Part shown: one piece after another, positions 25,322-34,053 of the stretch
How the letters are laid out: each line of letters opens with the position of its first letter
Numbering within the stretch: the stretch's first letter is position 1
From: Streptomyces oryzae
GTDB taxonomy: Bacteria > Actinomycetota > Actinomycetes > Streptomycetales > Streptomycetaceae
NCBI RefSeq assembly: GCF_017676365.1
Contig: NZ_JADKMA010000015.1
Coordinates: forward strand, 1 to 64,000
Reading direction: 5' to 3'
DNA length: 64,000 nt
Program-made: the position numbers and the translations under genes
The notes under the pieces: generated by a model
Told to the model about the DNA's origin: nothing
Seen by the model: the letters and a program-made list of their open reading frames with translations, nothing else
Databases searched by the model: none

Positions 25322-25951
25322 ATGCAAGAAACTCCTGCCGATCCCTCCGCTGAGCGGATCGGACTACGCAAGCTGGTGACGTACCGGGACGTCGTCGTCA
25401 CCGAGGCCGGCATGGCTCCGGCCCGGCCGGCCCAACGCGCCAGCGTGGCCGCCGTCATCCGGAATCCGTGGAGCGGCGCAGCGCCACTCGCCGATCTCTC
25501 CGCAGGCCAGGAGCGGATCGGGCCCGTACTGGCGAAGCTGCTCTGTGACCGGCTTGCGAAGGTGCTCGGCGGGGTGGACCGGATCGAGGCTTTCGGAAAG
25601 GCCGCGGTCGTCGGCACCGCCGGGGAGATCGAGCACGCGGGAGCGCTCATCCACACGCCGTTCTTCGGCAATCTGGTCCGCGAGCTGCTGGACGGTGAGT
25701 CGATCATCTGCTTCGCCGACGCACGGGGCGAGGCAGGTGACTCGTTGACCGTGCCGCTCTGGCACAAGACACACGCCGCGACGCGCAGCCACTACCAGAC
25801 CGTCAGCGCTCGAGTCCCCGACGCGCCACGGGCCGACGAGATCGTCGTCATCGCCGCAGCGTCCACAGGACCCCGCCCGCACTCCCGCATCGGAGACCGC
25901 AGGACCGACCCGGTCGTCACCAGCCGGACCCTGGAGGAATCACCGTCATGA
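25322..25951 (+). CDS. Amino acid synthesis (AA_synth, DUF1185) family protein 1
   Basis: A 209-residue member of the AA_synth/DUF1185 family (IRNPWSG...DLSAGQERIGPVLAKLL; FGKAAVVGTAGEIEHAGALIHTPFFGNLVRELLDG; DEIVVIAAAS). The fold is chorismate-mutase-like by family knowledge; the reaction is not established. It carries an N-terminal extension and a C-terminal tail beyond its paralogue. First gene of the plus-strand arm; its stop overlaps the paralogue's ATG (ATGA). Confidence 0.88.
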   Translation: MQETPADPSAERIGLRKLVTYRDVVVTEAGMAPARPAQRASVAAVIRNPWSGAAPLADLSAGQERIGPVLAKLLCDRLAKVLGGVDRIEAFGKAAVVGTAGEIEHAGALIHTPFFGNLVRELLDGESIICFADARGEAGDSLTVPLWHKTHAATRSHYQTVSARVPDAPRADEIVVIAAASTGPRPHSRIGDRRTDPVVTSRTLEESPS

Positions 25952-26499
25952 ACGTCCGCAAGATGGTCACCGTCATCGAGGAGATCCGGGCCGAGGGCGG
26001 CCGCGCGGTCAGCCCGCCGGCCACCGTCGCCGTCGTCGCGGCGGTGATCGAGAACCCGTGGGCGGGCCAGGGCTTCGTCGAAGACCTCGCCCCGGGGATC
26101 GAAGCGAACGCCTCGGACCTCGGCGCGCTGCTCGCGCCGGCGGTGCTCGAAGCGCTGGGAGCCCCCGCCGAGGCGTACGGCAAGGCCGCGATCGTCGGCC
26201 TCGACGGCGAGATCGAGCACGGCTCCGCGCTCATCCACACCCTCAGGTTCGGTGACCACTTCCGCAAGGCCGCGCAGGCCGGCACGCTGCTGCCCGCCGT
26301 CGAGAAGCGGGGCCCGGCCGGTGTCGTGTTCGACATCCCGCTCAAGCACATCACCGACGCGACGATCCGCTCCCACCACCAGTCCGTCGAGGTCCGGATC
26401 GCCGACGCGCCGCACCCTGACGAGATCGTCATCGGGCTGGCCGCCGCCGCGCAGGGGCGGCCCCAGCAGCGGCTGGCGGACCTCTCGACCGAGCGGTAG
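25948..26499 (+). CDS. Amino acid synthesis (AA_synth, DUF1185) family protein 2
   Basis: A 183-residue paralogue of the preceding protein (VIENPWAGQGFVEDLAPGIEANASDLGALL; YGKAAIVGLDGEIEHGSALIHTLRFG; HPDEIVIGLAAAAQGRPQQRL). The tandem, translationally coupled pair suggests a hetero-oligomer or two successive steps. The paralogues differ at the active-site-like loop (PLWHKTHAATRSHYQ versus PLKHITDATIRSHHQ), where both keep K, H and a Ser-His pair. Confidence 0.9.
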   Translation: MNVRKMVTVIEEIRAEGGRAVSPPATVAVVAAVIENPWAGQGFVEDLAPGIEANASDLGALLAPAVLEALGAPAEAYGKAAIVGLDGEIEHGSALIHTLRFGDHFRKAAQAGTLLPAVEKRGPAGVVFDIPLKHITDATIRSHHQSVEVRIADAPHPDEIVIGLAAAAQGRPQQRLADLSTER

Positions 26500-26504
26500 C
26501 GCAC

Positions 26505-27236
26505 ATGAGGAAGCCGACTCTCGTGCTGCTGCACGGCGTCGGGCTCGACCACACGATGTGGGAGCCCGTCGTCGAACTCCTGGCCGACCGCTGCCATCTG
26601 GTGACGCCCGACCTCCCCGGACACGGCCGGAACCAGCCGGCTCGGGCGGGCACCACTCTCGAGGACCTGGCGCACGGCGTCGCGGCCGAGATCCCTGAGC
26701 GGTCCCACCTCGTCGGCTTCTCCCTCGGCGCCCTCGTGGCCCAGCACCTGGCACTCCACCGGCCGGACCTCGTCTCGACGCTGACCTCGGTCAGCTCGGT
26801 GTGCCGGCGTACGCCGGCGGAGCGGGAGAAAGTCCTCGAACGCCTCGATGCCGCACGGGCCGACTTCGGGACCGCAACCGCCGCGTCGCTGCGGCGGTGG
26901 TACGCGGACACCGACGTCCCGGCGGAGTGGGTACGCCGCACGGAGGCGACTCTGCGCGCCAACGACGTGGAGTCCTTCCTCACCTGCTACCGCGTGTTCG
27001 CGACCGCAGACGCCGCTCTCGGCCCCGAGCTGCACCGGATCACCGCACCCGCCGTGGCGGTCACCGGTGAGAACGACCCGGGGTCGACACCCGCGATGAG
27101 CCGGCGGCTCGCCGCCACACTGCCGAACTGCCGGGCCGTGATCGTCCCCGGGGCGCGTCACATGCTCCCCGTCCAGAGCCCCGAACCCCTCGTCGACTGC
27201 GTCACCACCCTCATCAGGGACAACACCCATGGCTGA
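26505..27236 (+). CDS. Alpha/beta hydrolase
   Basis: A 243-residue alpha/beta hydrolase: oxyanion motif HGVG at 10-13, nucleophile elbow GFSLG with Ser73, Asp191 in GENDPGSTP and His219 in GARHMLP. Overall it is like 3-oxoadipate enol-lactonase and the RutD group. Its 3' end overlaps the aldehyde dehydrogenase start by 8 bp. Likely hydrolyses an ester, lactone or carbamate-like intermediate of the pathway. Confidence 0.92.
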   Translation: MRKPTLVLLHGVGLDHTMWEPVVELLADRCHLVTPDLPGHGRNQPARAGTTLEDLAHGVAAEIPERSHLVGFSLGALVAQHLALHRPDLVSTLTSVSSVCRRTPAEREKVLERLDAARADFGTATAASLRRWYADTDVPAEWVRRTEATLRANDVESFLTCYRVFATADAALGPELHRITAPAVAVTGENDPGSTPAMSRRLAATLPNCRAVIVPGARHMLPVQSPEPLVDCVTTLIRDNTHG

Positions 27237-28716
27237 TCTCAAGAAGCTGAACCACTTCATCGGCGGCGAGCAGGTCGAGCCCGCCTCCGGGGACTATTTC
27301 GAGAGCACGAACCCGGCAACGCGCCGGCCGCTCTACCGGGCAGCGCGCGGTGATGCCGCCGACATCGGGCGAGCGGTGGCCGCGGCGAAGAAGACGTTCG
27401 AAGACCCGCGATGGCGCGATCTGAGCCAGTCCGGACGCGGACGCCTCCTGCGCCGGCTCGGTGATCTGATCGCGGAGAACGCGGCGGACCTCGCGCGCAT
27501 GGAGACGCAGGACAACGGCAAGCTGCTGCGCGAGATGCGAGGGCAGTTGGCCGCCCTGCCCGAGTACTACTATTACTACGCCGGGCTGGCCGACAAGATC
27601 CACGGTGAGGTCGTTCCGACCTCGGACCGGAGCGTGCTGAACTACACGAGCCGCGAGCCGCTCGGCGTGGTGGGCGCCATCACCCCGTGGAACTCTCCGA
27701 TGACGCTGACCAGCAGCAAGCTGGCTCCCGCGCTGTGCGCGGGGAACACCGTGGTGGTCAAGCCCTCCGAGCACACCTCGGCCGCGCTGCTGCGGCTCGC
27801 CGAACTCGCGCTGGAGGCGGGCTTTCCGCCGGGCGCGGTCAACGTCGTCACCGGCTTCGGGGGCGAGGCGGGGCAAGCCCTCGTCGGCCACCGTCACCTC
27901 GCGAAGATCTCGTTCACCGGAAGCACCGCCACCGGATCCCGTATCGCCGCTGCCGCGGCCGGGCGGTTCATCGGGGCGACGCTCGAGCTGGGCGGCAAGT
28001 CGCCCAACATCGTGTTCGAGGACGCGAACATCGCCAACGCCGCCATGGGAGTGGTCGCCGGTATCTTCGCCGCCGCGGGCCAGACCTGTATCGCCGGCAG
28101 CCGGATGTTCGCCCACCGCTCCGTCTACGACGAGCTTCTCCAGCGCGTGTCCGAGCGGGCCGAACGCATCCGTATGGGCGACCCGATGGAGGAGAGCACC
28201 GAGCTCGGCCCCCTGGCCTTCGAGGGCCAGCGGGACAAGGTCGCCGGATACGTCGAACTGGGGCGCAGCGAGGGCGCCCGCGTTCTGACAGGTGGCCGCC
28301 CCTCGGACGGCGGCCTCGGCGGCTACTTCTACGAGCCCACCATCCTGGTCGACGTGGACAACGGCATGCGCGTCGTCCGGGAGGAGATCTTCGGCCCGGT
28401 CCTCACGGTCATGCCGTTCGAGACCGAGGAGGAAGTCATCCGCCTCGCGAACGACACCGACTACGGCCTCGCGGCAGGGGTGTGGACCTCGAACCTGGCC
28501 CGCGCCCACCGGATGGCCGCGCGCCTCGACGCGGGGACCGTGTGGGTCAACACCTACCGGGCCATGTCGCCGATGTCCCCACGTCAGGGCTTCAAGTCCA
28601 GCGGCGTCGGGGTCGAGCACGGCACCGAGACGATGAAGGAGTACACCCGGCTCAAGAGCGTCTGGATCAACACCAGCGAAGAGCCCGTGGCCGACCCCTT
28701 CGTGATGCGGGGCTGA
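27229..28716 (+). CDS. NAD(P)-dependent aldehyde dehydrogenase
   Basis: A 495-residue ALDH superfamily enzyme of normal length. Catalytic Cys287 is in AAGQTCIAGSR and general base Glu254 in LELGGKS; the nucleotide loop is FTGSTATGSRI. It should oxidise an aldehyde produced by the flavin monooxygenase or hydrolase to the acid. Overlap with the hydrolase gene shows it is in the operon. The closest named subgroup cannot be fixed by eye. Confidence 0.95.
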   Translation: MADLKKLNHFIGGEQVEPASGDYFESTNPATRRPLYRAARGDAADIGRAVAAAKKTFEDPRWRDLSQSGRGRLLRRLGDLIAENAADLARMETQDNGKLLREMRGQLAALPEYYYYYAGLADKIHGEVVPTSDRSVLNYTSREPLGVVGAITPWNSPMTLTSSKLAPALCAGNTVVVKPSEHTSAALLRLAELALEAGFPPGAVNVVTGFGGEAGQALVGHRHLAKISFTGSTATGSRIAAAAAGRFIGATLELGGKSPNIVFEDANIANAAMGVVAGIFAAAGQTCIAGSRMFAHRSVYDELLQRVSERAERIRMGDPMEESTELGPLAFEGQRDKVAGYVELGRSEGARVLTGGRPSDGGLGGYFYEPTILVDVDNGMRVVREEIFGPVLTVMPFETEEEVIRLANDTDYGLAAGVWTSNLARAHRMAARLDAGTVWVNTYRAMSPMSPRQGFKSSGVGVEHGTETMKEYTRLKSVWINTSEEPVADPFVMRG

Positions 28717-28721
28717 CCGGC

Positions 28722-28859
28722 ATGCCACAGGCCGACATCACCCCCGCCGAGACCGACGCGGCGCATGCCATGAGCGAAGCCGCCCCCACCACCGGACAGC
28801 GGGACGGCCGCACCGCCGCCCGGCCGGCCCCCAACACCGCACCTGAGGAGCAACCGTGA
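28722..28859 (+). CDS. Possible 45-residue coupled small protein
   Basis: An ORF starting ATG 5 bp after the aldehyde dehydrogenase stop and ending TGA within the GTGA that begins the monooxygenase gene. Composition is Ala/Pro/Thr/Glu-rich (ITPAETDAAHAMSEAAPTTG), with no recognised family. It may only carry ribosomes between the two genes rather than make a functional protein. Confidence 0.35.
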   Translation: MPQADITPAETDAAHAMSEAAPTTGQRDGRTAARPAPNTAPEEQP

Positions 28860-29899
28860 GATTTTCCTTGTTCGTGCACATGGAACGCTGGGACGAGAGC
28901 GTGCGCCCCGCCCAGCAGTTCGAGAACCTCACCGAACTCACGCAGATCGCCGAAGCGGGCGGCTTCGGAACCGTGTGGATCGGTGAGCACCACTCCATGG
29001 AGTACGTGGCCTCCCCCAGCCCCATGCCACAGCTCGCCTACCTGGCAGCGCGCACCTCGACCATCCGGCTCGGCGCCGGCACGATCGTCGCACCCTTCTG
29101 GCACCCGGTCCGTGCTGCCGGCGAGACCGCACTGCTGGATGTGATCAGCGGTGGCCGGGCAGAGATCGGGCTGGCACGCGGCGCCCACCAATTCGAGTTC
29201 GACCGGATGGCCGGTGGTCTGCGTGCGGCCGACGGAGGCAAGCACCTGCGCGAGTTGGTGCCGGCAGTCCGTGCCCTCTGGCAGGGCGACTACGCCCACA
29301 ACGGGGACATCTGGCAGTTCCCCACGTCCACCAGTGTGCCCAAGCCCGTGCAGCAGCCGACCCCGCCGATGTGGATCGCCGCGCGTGACCCCGACTCCCA
29401 CGACTTCGCCGTCGCCAACGGGTGCAACGTCATGGTCACTCCCCTGATGAAGGGCATCGAGGAGGTCGAGAACCTCGTCGGCAAGTTCGAGACCGCGGTC
29501 CGCAACCACCCCGAGGTGCCCAGGCCCGAGCTCATGGTGCTGCGGCACACCCACGTGCACAGCCCGGAGGACCCGGACGGCTGGCGCCCGGCAGCCGAGG
29601 CGATCCAGCGCTACTACCGCACCTTCGACGCCTGGTTCGGCAACGACCGCACTCCCGAGAACGGCTTCCTCGACCCGAGCCCGGCCGCAAAGTTCGAGGG
29701 CCGTCCGGAGTTCGAGCCGGAGTCACTGCACCAGACCGCGATGATCGGCACCCCGGACGAACTCATCGAGCGGCTGCGCCGCTACGAAGCGCTGGGCATC
29801 GACGAGTACAGCTTCTGGATCGACAACAGCCTGCCGCACGAGGAGAAGCGCAAGTCCCTCGAACTGTTCACCAAGGAGGTGGTGCCGGCCTTCCACTGA
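28856..29899 (+). CDS. LLM-class (luciferase-like) flavin-dependent monooxygenase
   Basis: A 347-residue luciferase-like monooxygenase (TIM barrel). The segment GGFGTVWIGEHHSMEYVASPSPMPQLAYLAARTSTIRLG is the family hallmark, followed by RAEIGLARGAHQFEFDRM. It uses reduced FMN and O2, presumably from the flavin reductase encoded in the divergent arm. GTG start overlaps the upstream small ORF. LLM enzymes attack ring amides, C-N or C-S bonds, or perform Baeyer-Villiger reactions; the substrate here is unknown. Confidence 0.93.
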   Translation: MRFSLFVHMERWDESVRPAQQFENLTELTQIAEAGGFGTVWIGEHHSMEYVASPSPMPQLAYLAARTSTIRLGAGTIVAPFWHPVRAAGETALLDVISGGRAEIGLARGAHQFEFDRMAGGLRAADGGKHLRELVPAVRALWQGDYAHNGDIWQFPTSTSVPKPVQQPTPPMWIAARDPDSHDFAVANGCNVMVTPLMKGIEEVENLVGKFETAVRNHPEVPRPELMVLRHTHVHSPEDPDGWRPAAEAIQRYYRTFDAWFGNDRTPENGFLDPSPAAKFEGRPEFEPESLHQTAMIGTPDELIERLRRYEALGIDEYSFWIDNSLPHEEKRKSLELFTKEVVPAFH

Positions 29900-30293
29900 A
29901 CGGCTCAGCTGAACGGCACCCTCCGCCGAACGTCCACCCGCTGCCTGTTGCCCCGGCCGCTCCTGCCGAAGAGCGCGGCCAGGCGTCTGCCGACGAAGAG
30001 GACGGCGGCGCGGCTGCGGTGGCGACGGTGCTGTGGCTGCGATGGCGACGGTCTGTGGCTGCGATGGCGACGGTCTGTGGCTGGCGGGGAAGGCGTGATC
30101 GTGCCCGGGCGGACACGCTTCGGTCAGGAAGTCGTGTGGCAGGGCCCGGCAGAGCCTCGGGCACCGGCCCGTCTGGCGCTGGACTGGCTCCTGGAAGAAC
30201 TTGCGGTCACCCGAACGGCACCGTGAACTCTCGCTCCCGCCGGATCACGCATAGCGTCGGCACGACAGCCGGACCTGTGCCCCGGGAGGAACA
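29900..30293. other. Intergenic stretch after the catabolic operon
   Basis: No gene is supported. The stretch contains a 22-bp direct repeat (see separate entry) and a short plus-strand frame without start signals. A promoter for the downstream lipoprotein gene probably lies in the last 80 bases. Confidence 0.6.
30031..30084. repeat. 22-bp tandem repeat, 2.4 copies
   Basis: ctgtggctgcgatggcgacggt occurs at 30031 and 30053, followed by ctgtggctgg. A weaker ggtggcgacggtg precedes it. Intergenic; no coding role is evident. Confidence 0.85.
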
Positions 30294-31067
30294 ATGCCCC
30301 GTACAGCAGTACGCCCTCGCAGGCTGTCCCGGGTTTCCCTGGCGCTGGTCGTCGCACTGGCGGCGAGCGCGTGCGCCGACAGCGACGACCAGCACGGCAG
30401 CGGCAGCGGGAACGGGAACGGGCGCGCGGCTCCCGTCGGGAAGCCCGCGAAGGTGGACCCTGCCGACTTCGTCAAGAAGATCGACAACCCCTACCTTCCG
30501 CTCGTGCCGGGCACGAAGCTCCACTACAAGGGTCTGACCAAGGACGGCCCGCAGGAAGACCTGGTCGAGGTGACCCACCGGACCCGGAAGATCCTCGGCG
30601 TCCGAGCCGTCGTCGTCCGGGACACCGCCACCGAGCTGGGCAAGGTCGTCGAGGTCACCTCCGACTGGTACGCCCAGGACCGCGCGGGCAACGTCTGGTA
30701 CTTCGGTGAGGATTCCAGGACCGTCAAGAACGGCAAGGTCATCAGCACCGAAGGGTCCTGGGAAGCGGGAAAGAAGGGCGCCAGTCCGGGGATCGTCATG
30801 GAGGCCCACCCGAAGCCGGGCGACAAGTACCGCCAAGAACACGCCAAGGGCGTCGCCGAGGACCGCGCCGAGGTCCTGAGCACGAATGCCAGGGTGTCGG
30901 TCCCCTACGGCACCTTCCACAACGTACTCAAGACCAGGGACGACTCCCCGCTCGAACCCAATCTGGTGGAGCACAAGTTCTACGCCAAGGGCGTCGGTTC
31001 CGTCCGCGAGGCCACAGTCAAGGGTGAGAAGGACGAACTCGAACTCGTGAAGGTCGACAAACCCTGA
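30294..31067 (+). CDS. Secreted lipoprotein, function unknown
   Basis: A 257-residue protein with a twin-Arg-less, Arg-rich signal sequence (RPRRLSRVSLALVVALAASAC): the lipobox LAASAC predicts lipidation at Cys27, followed by an Asp/Gly/Ser/Asn linker. The mature domain begins DPADFVKKIDNPYLPLVPGTKLHYKG and is rich in beta strands (VTHRTRKILGVRAVVVRDTATELGKVVE). This looks like a family of actinobacterial lipoproteins of unknown role. A stand-alone gene. Confidence 0.85.
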   Translation: MPRTAVRPRRLSRVSLALVVALAASACADSDDQHGSGSGNGNGRAAPVGKPAKVDPADFVKKIDNPYLPLVPGTKLHYKGLTKDGPQEDLVEVTHRTRKILGVRAVVVRDTATELGKVVEVTSDWYAQDRAGNVWYFGEDSRTVKNGKVISTEGSWEAGKKGASPGIVMEAHPKPGDKYRQEHAKGVAEDRAEVLSTNARVSVPYGTFHNVLKTRDDSPLEPNLVEHKFYAKGVGSVREATVKGEKDELELVKVDKP

Positions 31068-31549
31068 ACCAGCCCCCATCCCTCGTTGCGGCCTCACCCT
31101 CCCCACTGGTTTTGCTGAATCCGGGCTCACAAGGGCCCCCGAATCGGCGATGGCCTGCGCCACTGTCGCGGTCCTCTCGATACGGGAAACACCTCGCGGC
31201 CCGCCACGAGCGACACGGTTCGCTCGTCATCGTGGTGGCCATCGCCGCCGTCAGCGCCCTCCTGCTCGGCCTGGTCGGCGCTGGAGGGGGCTGTGGACCC
31301 GCCCTCCCCGGCCCACGGACGGCGAGCCCTCGGTAACGCCTTCCCGGCGATCCCGCAGCTCAGGTCCTCCAGAGACCGGGTCGTCCCAAGCTGTGGTGAC
31401 AGCAGAGGAGTTGGAGAAGCAGCTGGACCGTGGACCGTTGCCTGACCGATAAGGTCGCTCAGCCGGATCGGCTGGTACCGGCCACGCCTGGTGAGGGAGT
31501 GGGAAGGCTCATGGTGCCCACAGCAGCGGCCGTCGGGGGAGGGGCGTGA
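31068..31549. other. Intergenic stretch between lipoprotein and kinase remnant
   Basis: No gene is supported with confidence. A 74-codon plus-strand frame at 31112-31336 holds one hydrophobic segment (VIVVAIAAVSALLLGLVG) but lacks a ribosome site and resembles no family I know. The last 60 bases carry a GGGGGAGGGGCG site serving the kinase start. Confidence 0.5.
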
Positions 31550-32487
31550 ATGGCAGTGTTCGAGGATCTGGAGCCGGCAGACCCGCGCCGGGTGGGGCGC
31601 TACCTGATCCTGGCCCGGCTCGGCGCGGGTGGCATGGGCCAGGTGTACCTGGCGCGCTCGCCCAGCGGACGTCCGGTCGCCGTGAAAACGGTGCACCCCG
31701 GGCTGGCCCGGGACGGTGAGTTCAGGCGCCGCTTCGCCCGCGAGGTGACCGCGGCCCGACGGGTCAGCGGGGCCTTCACCGCCGGGGTGGTGGACGCTGA
31801 CGCGGACGGCTCCCCGCCATGGCTGGCCACTGTGTACGTCCCCGGCGCCTCCCTCGGTCAGGCGATCACCGGCCACGGGCCCTGGCCGCCCCGGCCGGTG
31901 CTCGTCCTGGGCGCAGGGCTGGCCGAAGCTCTGGATGCCGTTCATGCCGCCGGGGTGGTCCATCGCGACTTGAAGCCCTCCAACATCCTGCTGGCCACTG
32001 ACGGTCCGAGGTGATCGACTTCGGTATCTCGACGGCCGGCGATGCCAGCGCCATGAACCGCACCGGCATGGCGATCGGCACTCCCGGCTTCATGTCCCCC
32101 GAGCAGCTCACCGACCAGGACGCCGGCCCGGCGAGTGACGTCTTCGCCCTCAGCGCCGTTTTGGTGTACACCGCCACAGGTACCGCCCCGTTCGGCACCG
32201 GCACCGCGCACGCCCTGCATTACCGCACTGTGCACGAACCGCCCCGCCTTGACGCCCTCCCACCCGAACTGCGTGAAGTCGTCTCCGCCTGTCTGGCCAA
32301 AGCCCCTGACCAGCGCCCCAAGGTCGCCGATCTCCTCGACCGGCTCACCTCGGCGGAGAACAGTGCGACGGCCGCCGCCGCGCTGCCGGCCGAGCCCGGC
32401 TGGATGCCCGACCCGGTTGCCGGACTGGTCCAGGCACGCACACCTGTTACGGCGTGGGGGTGTTCGGGCGTAGGGCTTGGTGCATGA
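31550..32487 (+). pseudogene. Ser/Thr protein kinase, frameshifted and truncated
   Basis: Frame 1 (31550-32014) encodes the Gly-rich loop LGAGGMGQVYLA, the VAVK lysine and the catalytic loop HRDLKPSNILLA, then stops just after TDGPR. Frame 2 (32011-32487) resumes with VIDFGIS, GTPGFMSPEQ and the C-lobe. Restoring one G in ccgaggtgatc would rejoin them, so this is a single-base deletion. The juxtamembrane part ends near 32440, where integrase sequence of opposite strand begins; no transmembrane or sensor domain remains. The DFG motif is intact but separated from the N-lobe, so the kinase cannot be active unless frameshifting occurs. Confidence 0.88.
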
Positions 32488-32903
32488 CGGTCCGGCAGCG
32501 GTCCCAGGAGGCGGGGATGAGGTGGCCGTAGACGTCGACGGTGGTTTTGATGGTTTTGTGGCCGCGCCAGTGGGAGACCTCGTGGATGGGGATGCCGGCG
32601 GCCAGGGCGGTGGCAGCGAAGAAGCGGCGGAGGCTGTGCGGGGCGTACTTCGGCTTCCCGTCGGGGCAGGTGATGCCTGCGGCTTTGACGGCCTTGCGGA
32701 AGTGGTAGCCGTAGGTGTTCGCGGTGGGCATGGCGCCCTTGCCGCGCTCGCGGGGCGCGAAGAGGACCTCGATGCCGGACGGGATAGAGGTGGGTGCCCC
32801 ATTGGTTGAGGTGGTGGTCGATCTCTTCGACGAGAAAGAGCGGGGTGAGGATGTCGCGGTGGTCGCCTTCGGCGCGGTGTATCAACTTCCACCGGGAAGG
32901 CAC
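32447..32903 (-). pseudogene. Tyrosine recombinase (integrase), C-terminal remnant
   Basis: The last 94 codons encode a clear catalytic end: HSLRRFFAATAL (His-x-Leu-Arg), HWRGHKTIKTT and the nucleophile Tyr in VDVYGHLIP. Upstream, a neighbouring frame continues the similarity (GDHRDILTPLFLVEEIDHHLNQWG), so a frameshift near 32790 has broken the gene. The N-terminal core-binding domain is missing. It abuts the truncated kinase on one side and a coiled-coil fragment on the other, marking an old integration or deletion junction. Confidence 0.8.
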
Positions 32904-33163
32904 GGCCCGGAGAACTGCGGGCCCCGGTGGCCCAGGTGCTGGCCGACGATTCCCAACGGCACTTCACCGTAGGGGAGGTGTTCCGGACGTTGGGCAGCTC
33001 CGTGCGGTGCCAACCGAGACCACGTCTCCCGCTCGACCTCCAGCCGTACCGTCAACTCCGCGATGTGGGACTCAAGCTCCTCCACCCGCACCCGGGCAGC
33101 CGCCTCCCGCGCCTCCAACTCCTCGATCAACGACACCATCGACACCGCCTCCTCCACCGTCAT
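32882..33163 (-). CDS. Coiled-coil ORF, probably a gene fragment
   Basis: ATG 33163 follows CTCCTGCC, with a 93-codon frame. The first 50 residues form a strong coiled coil (VSLIEELEAREAAARVRVEELESHIAELTVRLE) of a type often seen in Streptomyces accessory regions next to transposases. After WSRL the sequence changes character (HGAAQRPEHLPYGEV) and runs into the integrase remnant, so the C-terminus is probably not original. Confidence 0.45.
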   Translation of the reverse strand: MTVEEAVSMVSLIEELEAREAAARVRVEELESHIAELTVRLEVERETWSRLAPHGAAQRPEHLPYGEVPLGIVGQHLGHRGPQFSGPCLPGGS

Positions 33164-33172
33164 GGCAGGAGA

Positions 33173-33973
33173 TCAGGGACAGGCAGCTGTTCGAACATCA
33201 CCGTTGGACTCCTCGAAGTAGGCAGCGCTCTCCGCGTCCGCCGGGTAGTAGGACTCGATCGCGACCTCGTCCAGGGTGATGTCCACCGGGGTACCGAATG
33301 TGGTGATGGTCGAGAACAGCCGCAGCTCTCGTCCGTCGAAGCGAAGGATCATCGGGATCACGACATCGGATTCGACCGATCGGCTCGACATGTCCTCCGA
33401 ATTGGGCTCCAGCAGTTCCTCATAGAGCGCGGTGAGCTCAGCGTCGGGAGCAACGGCGAGCTGACGCCTGATTCGGGAGCGGAACATCACACGCACATCG
33501 GCCAGGTTGACGACCAGAGGAGCGAACCCGCGCGGGTCCAGTCCCAGCCGCACCAGGTTGATCGGCGGCCGTAGCAGGTCGGGATCGACCTCCGCGAAGA
33601 ACGGCTCGACCGCGCAGTTGGTCATCACGATGTTCCACCGGCGATCGAAGGCCACCGCCGGGTACGGCTCATGCGCGCGCAGCACCCTCTCGACCGCGTC
33701 CCGGGCCGCCGACAGCGCGTCATCATCAAGTGGCCGCTCGGCGTACCGGGGTGCGAAGCCGGCCGCGAGCAGCATCCGGTTGCGCTCACGCAACGGCACA
33801 TCGAGCTGCTCCGCGAGCCGCTGGACCATGTCGGCGCTCGGATTGGACTTGCCCGTCTCGACCAGGCTGACGTGACGAGCCGAGACGTCGGCCGCGATCG
33901 CAAGATCGAGTTGGCTGAGTCGTCGGCGATGCCGCCACTGCCGCAACAGCTCCCCAACCGTATGCATGGTCAT
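33173..33973 (-). CDS. XRE-family regulator with MmyB-like ligand domain
   Basis: A 266-residue protein. The N-terminal XRE helix-turn-helix (LLRQWRHRRRLSQLDLAIAADVSARHVSLVETGKSNPSADMVQRLA) is followed by an MmyB-like domain (PAVAFDRRWNIVMTNCAVEPFF), a PAS-like fold that binds fatty-acid-like ligands. It is divergent from a SnoaL-like gene with an 80-bp shared promoter, the usual arrangement in which this regulator type controls its neighbour. ATG 33973 or 33967. Confidence 0.9.
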   Translation of the reverse strand: MTMHTVGELLRQWRHRRRLSQLDLAIAADVSARHVSLVETGKSNPSADMVQRLAEQLDVPLRERNRMLLAAGFAPRYAERPLDDDALSAARDAVERVLRAHEPYPAVAFDRRWNIVMTNCAVEPFFAEVDPDLLRPPINLVRLGLDPRGFAPLVVNLADVRVMFRSRIRRQLAVAPDAELTALYEELLEPNSEDMSSRSVESDVVIPMILRFDGRELRLFSTITTFGTPVDITLDEVAIESYYPADAESAAYFEESNGDVRTAACP

Positions 33974-34053
33974 CGAGAGTACTCATCGAGAAGCCGCACG
34001 CCATGAAATCCGACTTCATCGACAACCGTTGCGACCGCGGAAACACTGCGTCC

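Noticed and set aside
31112-31336. 74-codon plus-strand frame with a hydrophobic segment
   Set aside because: Lacks a ribosome site, and the rest is Arg/Pro-rich background.
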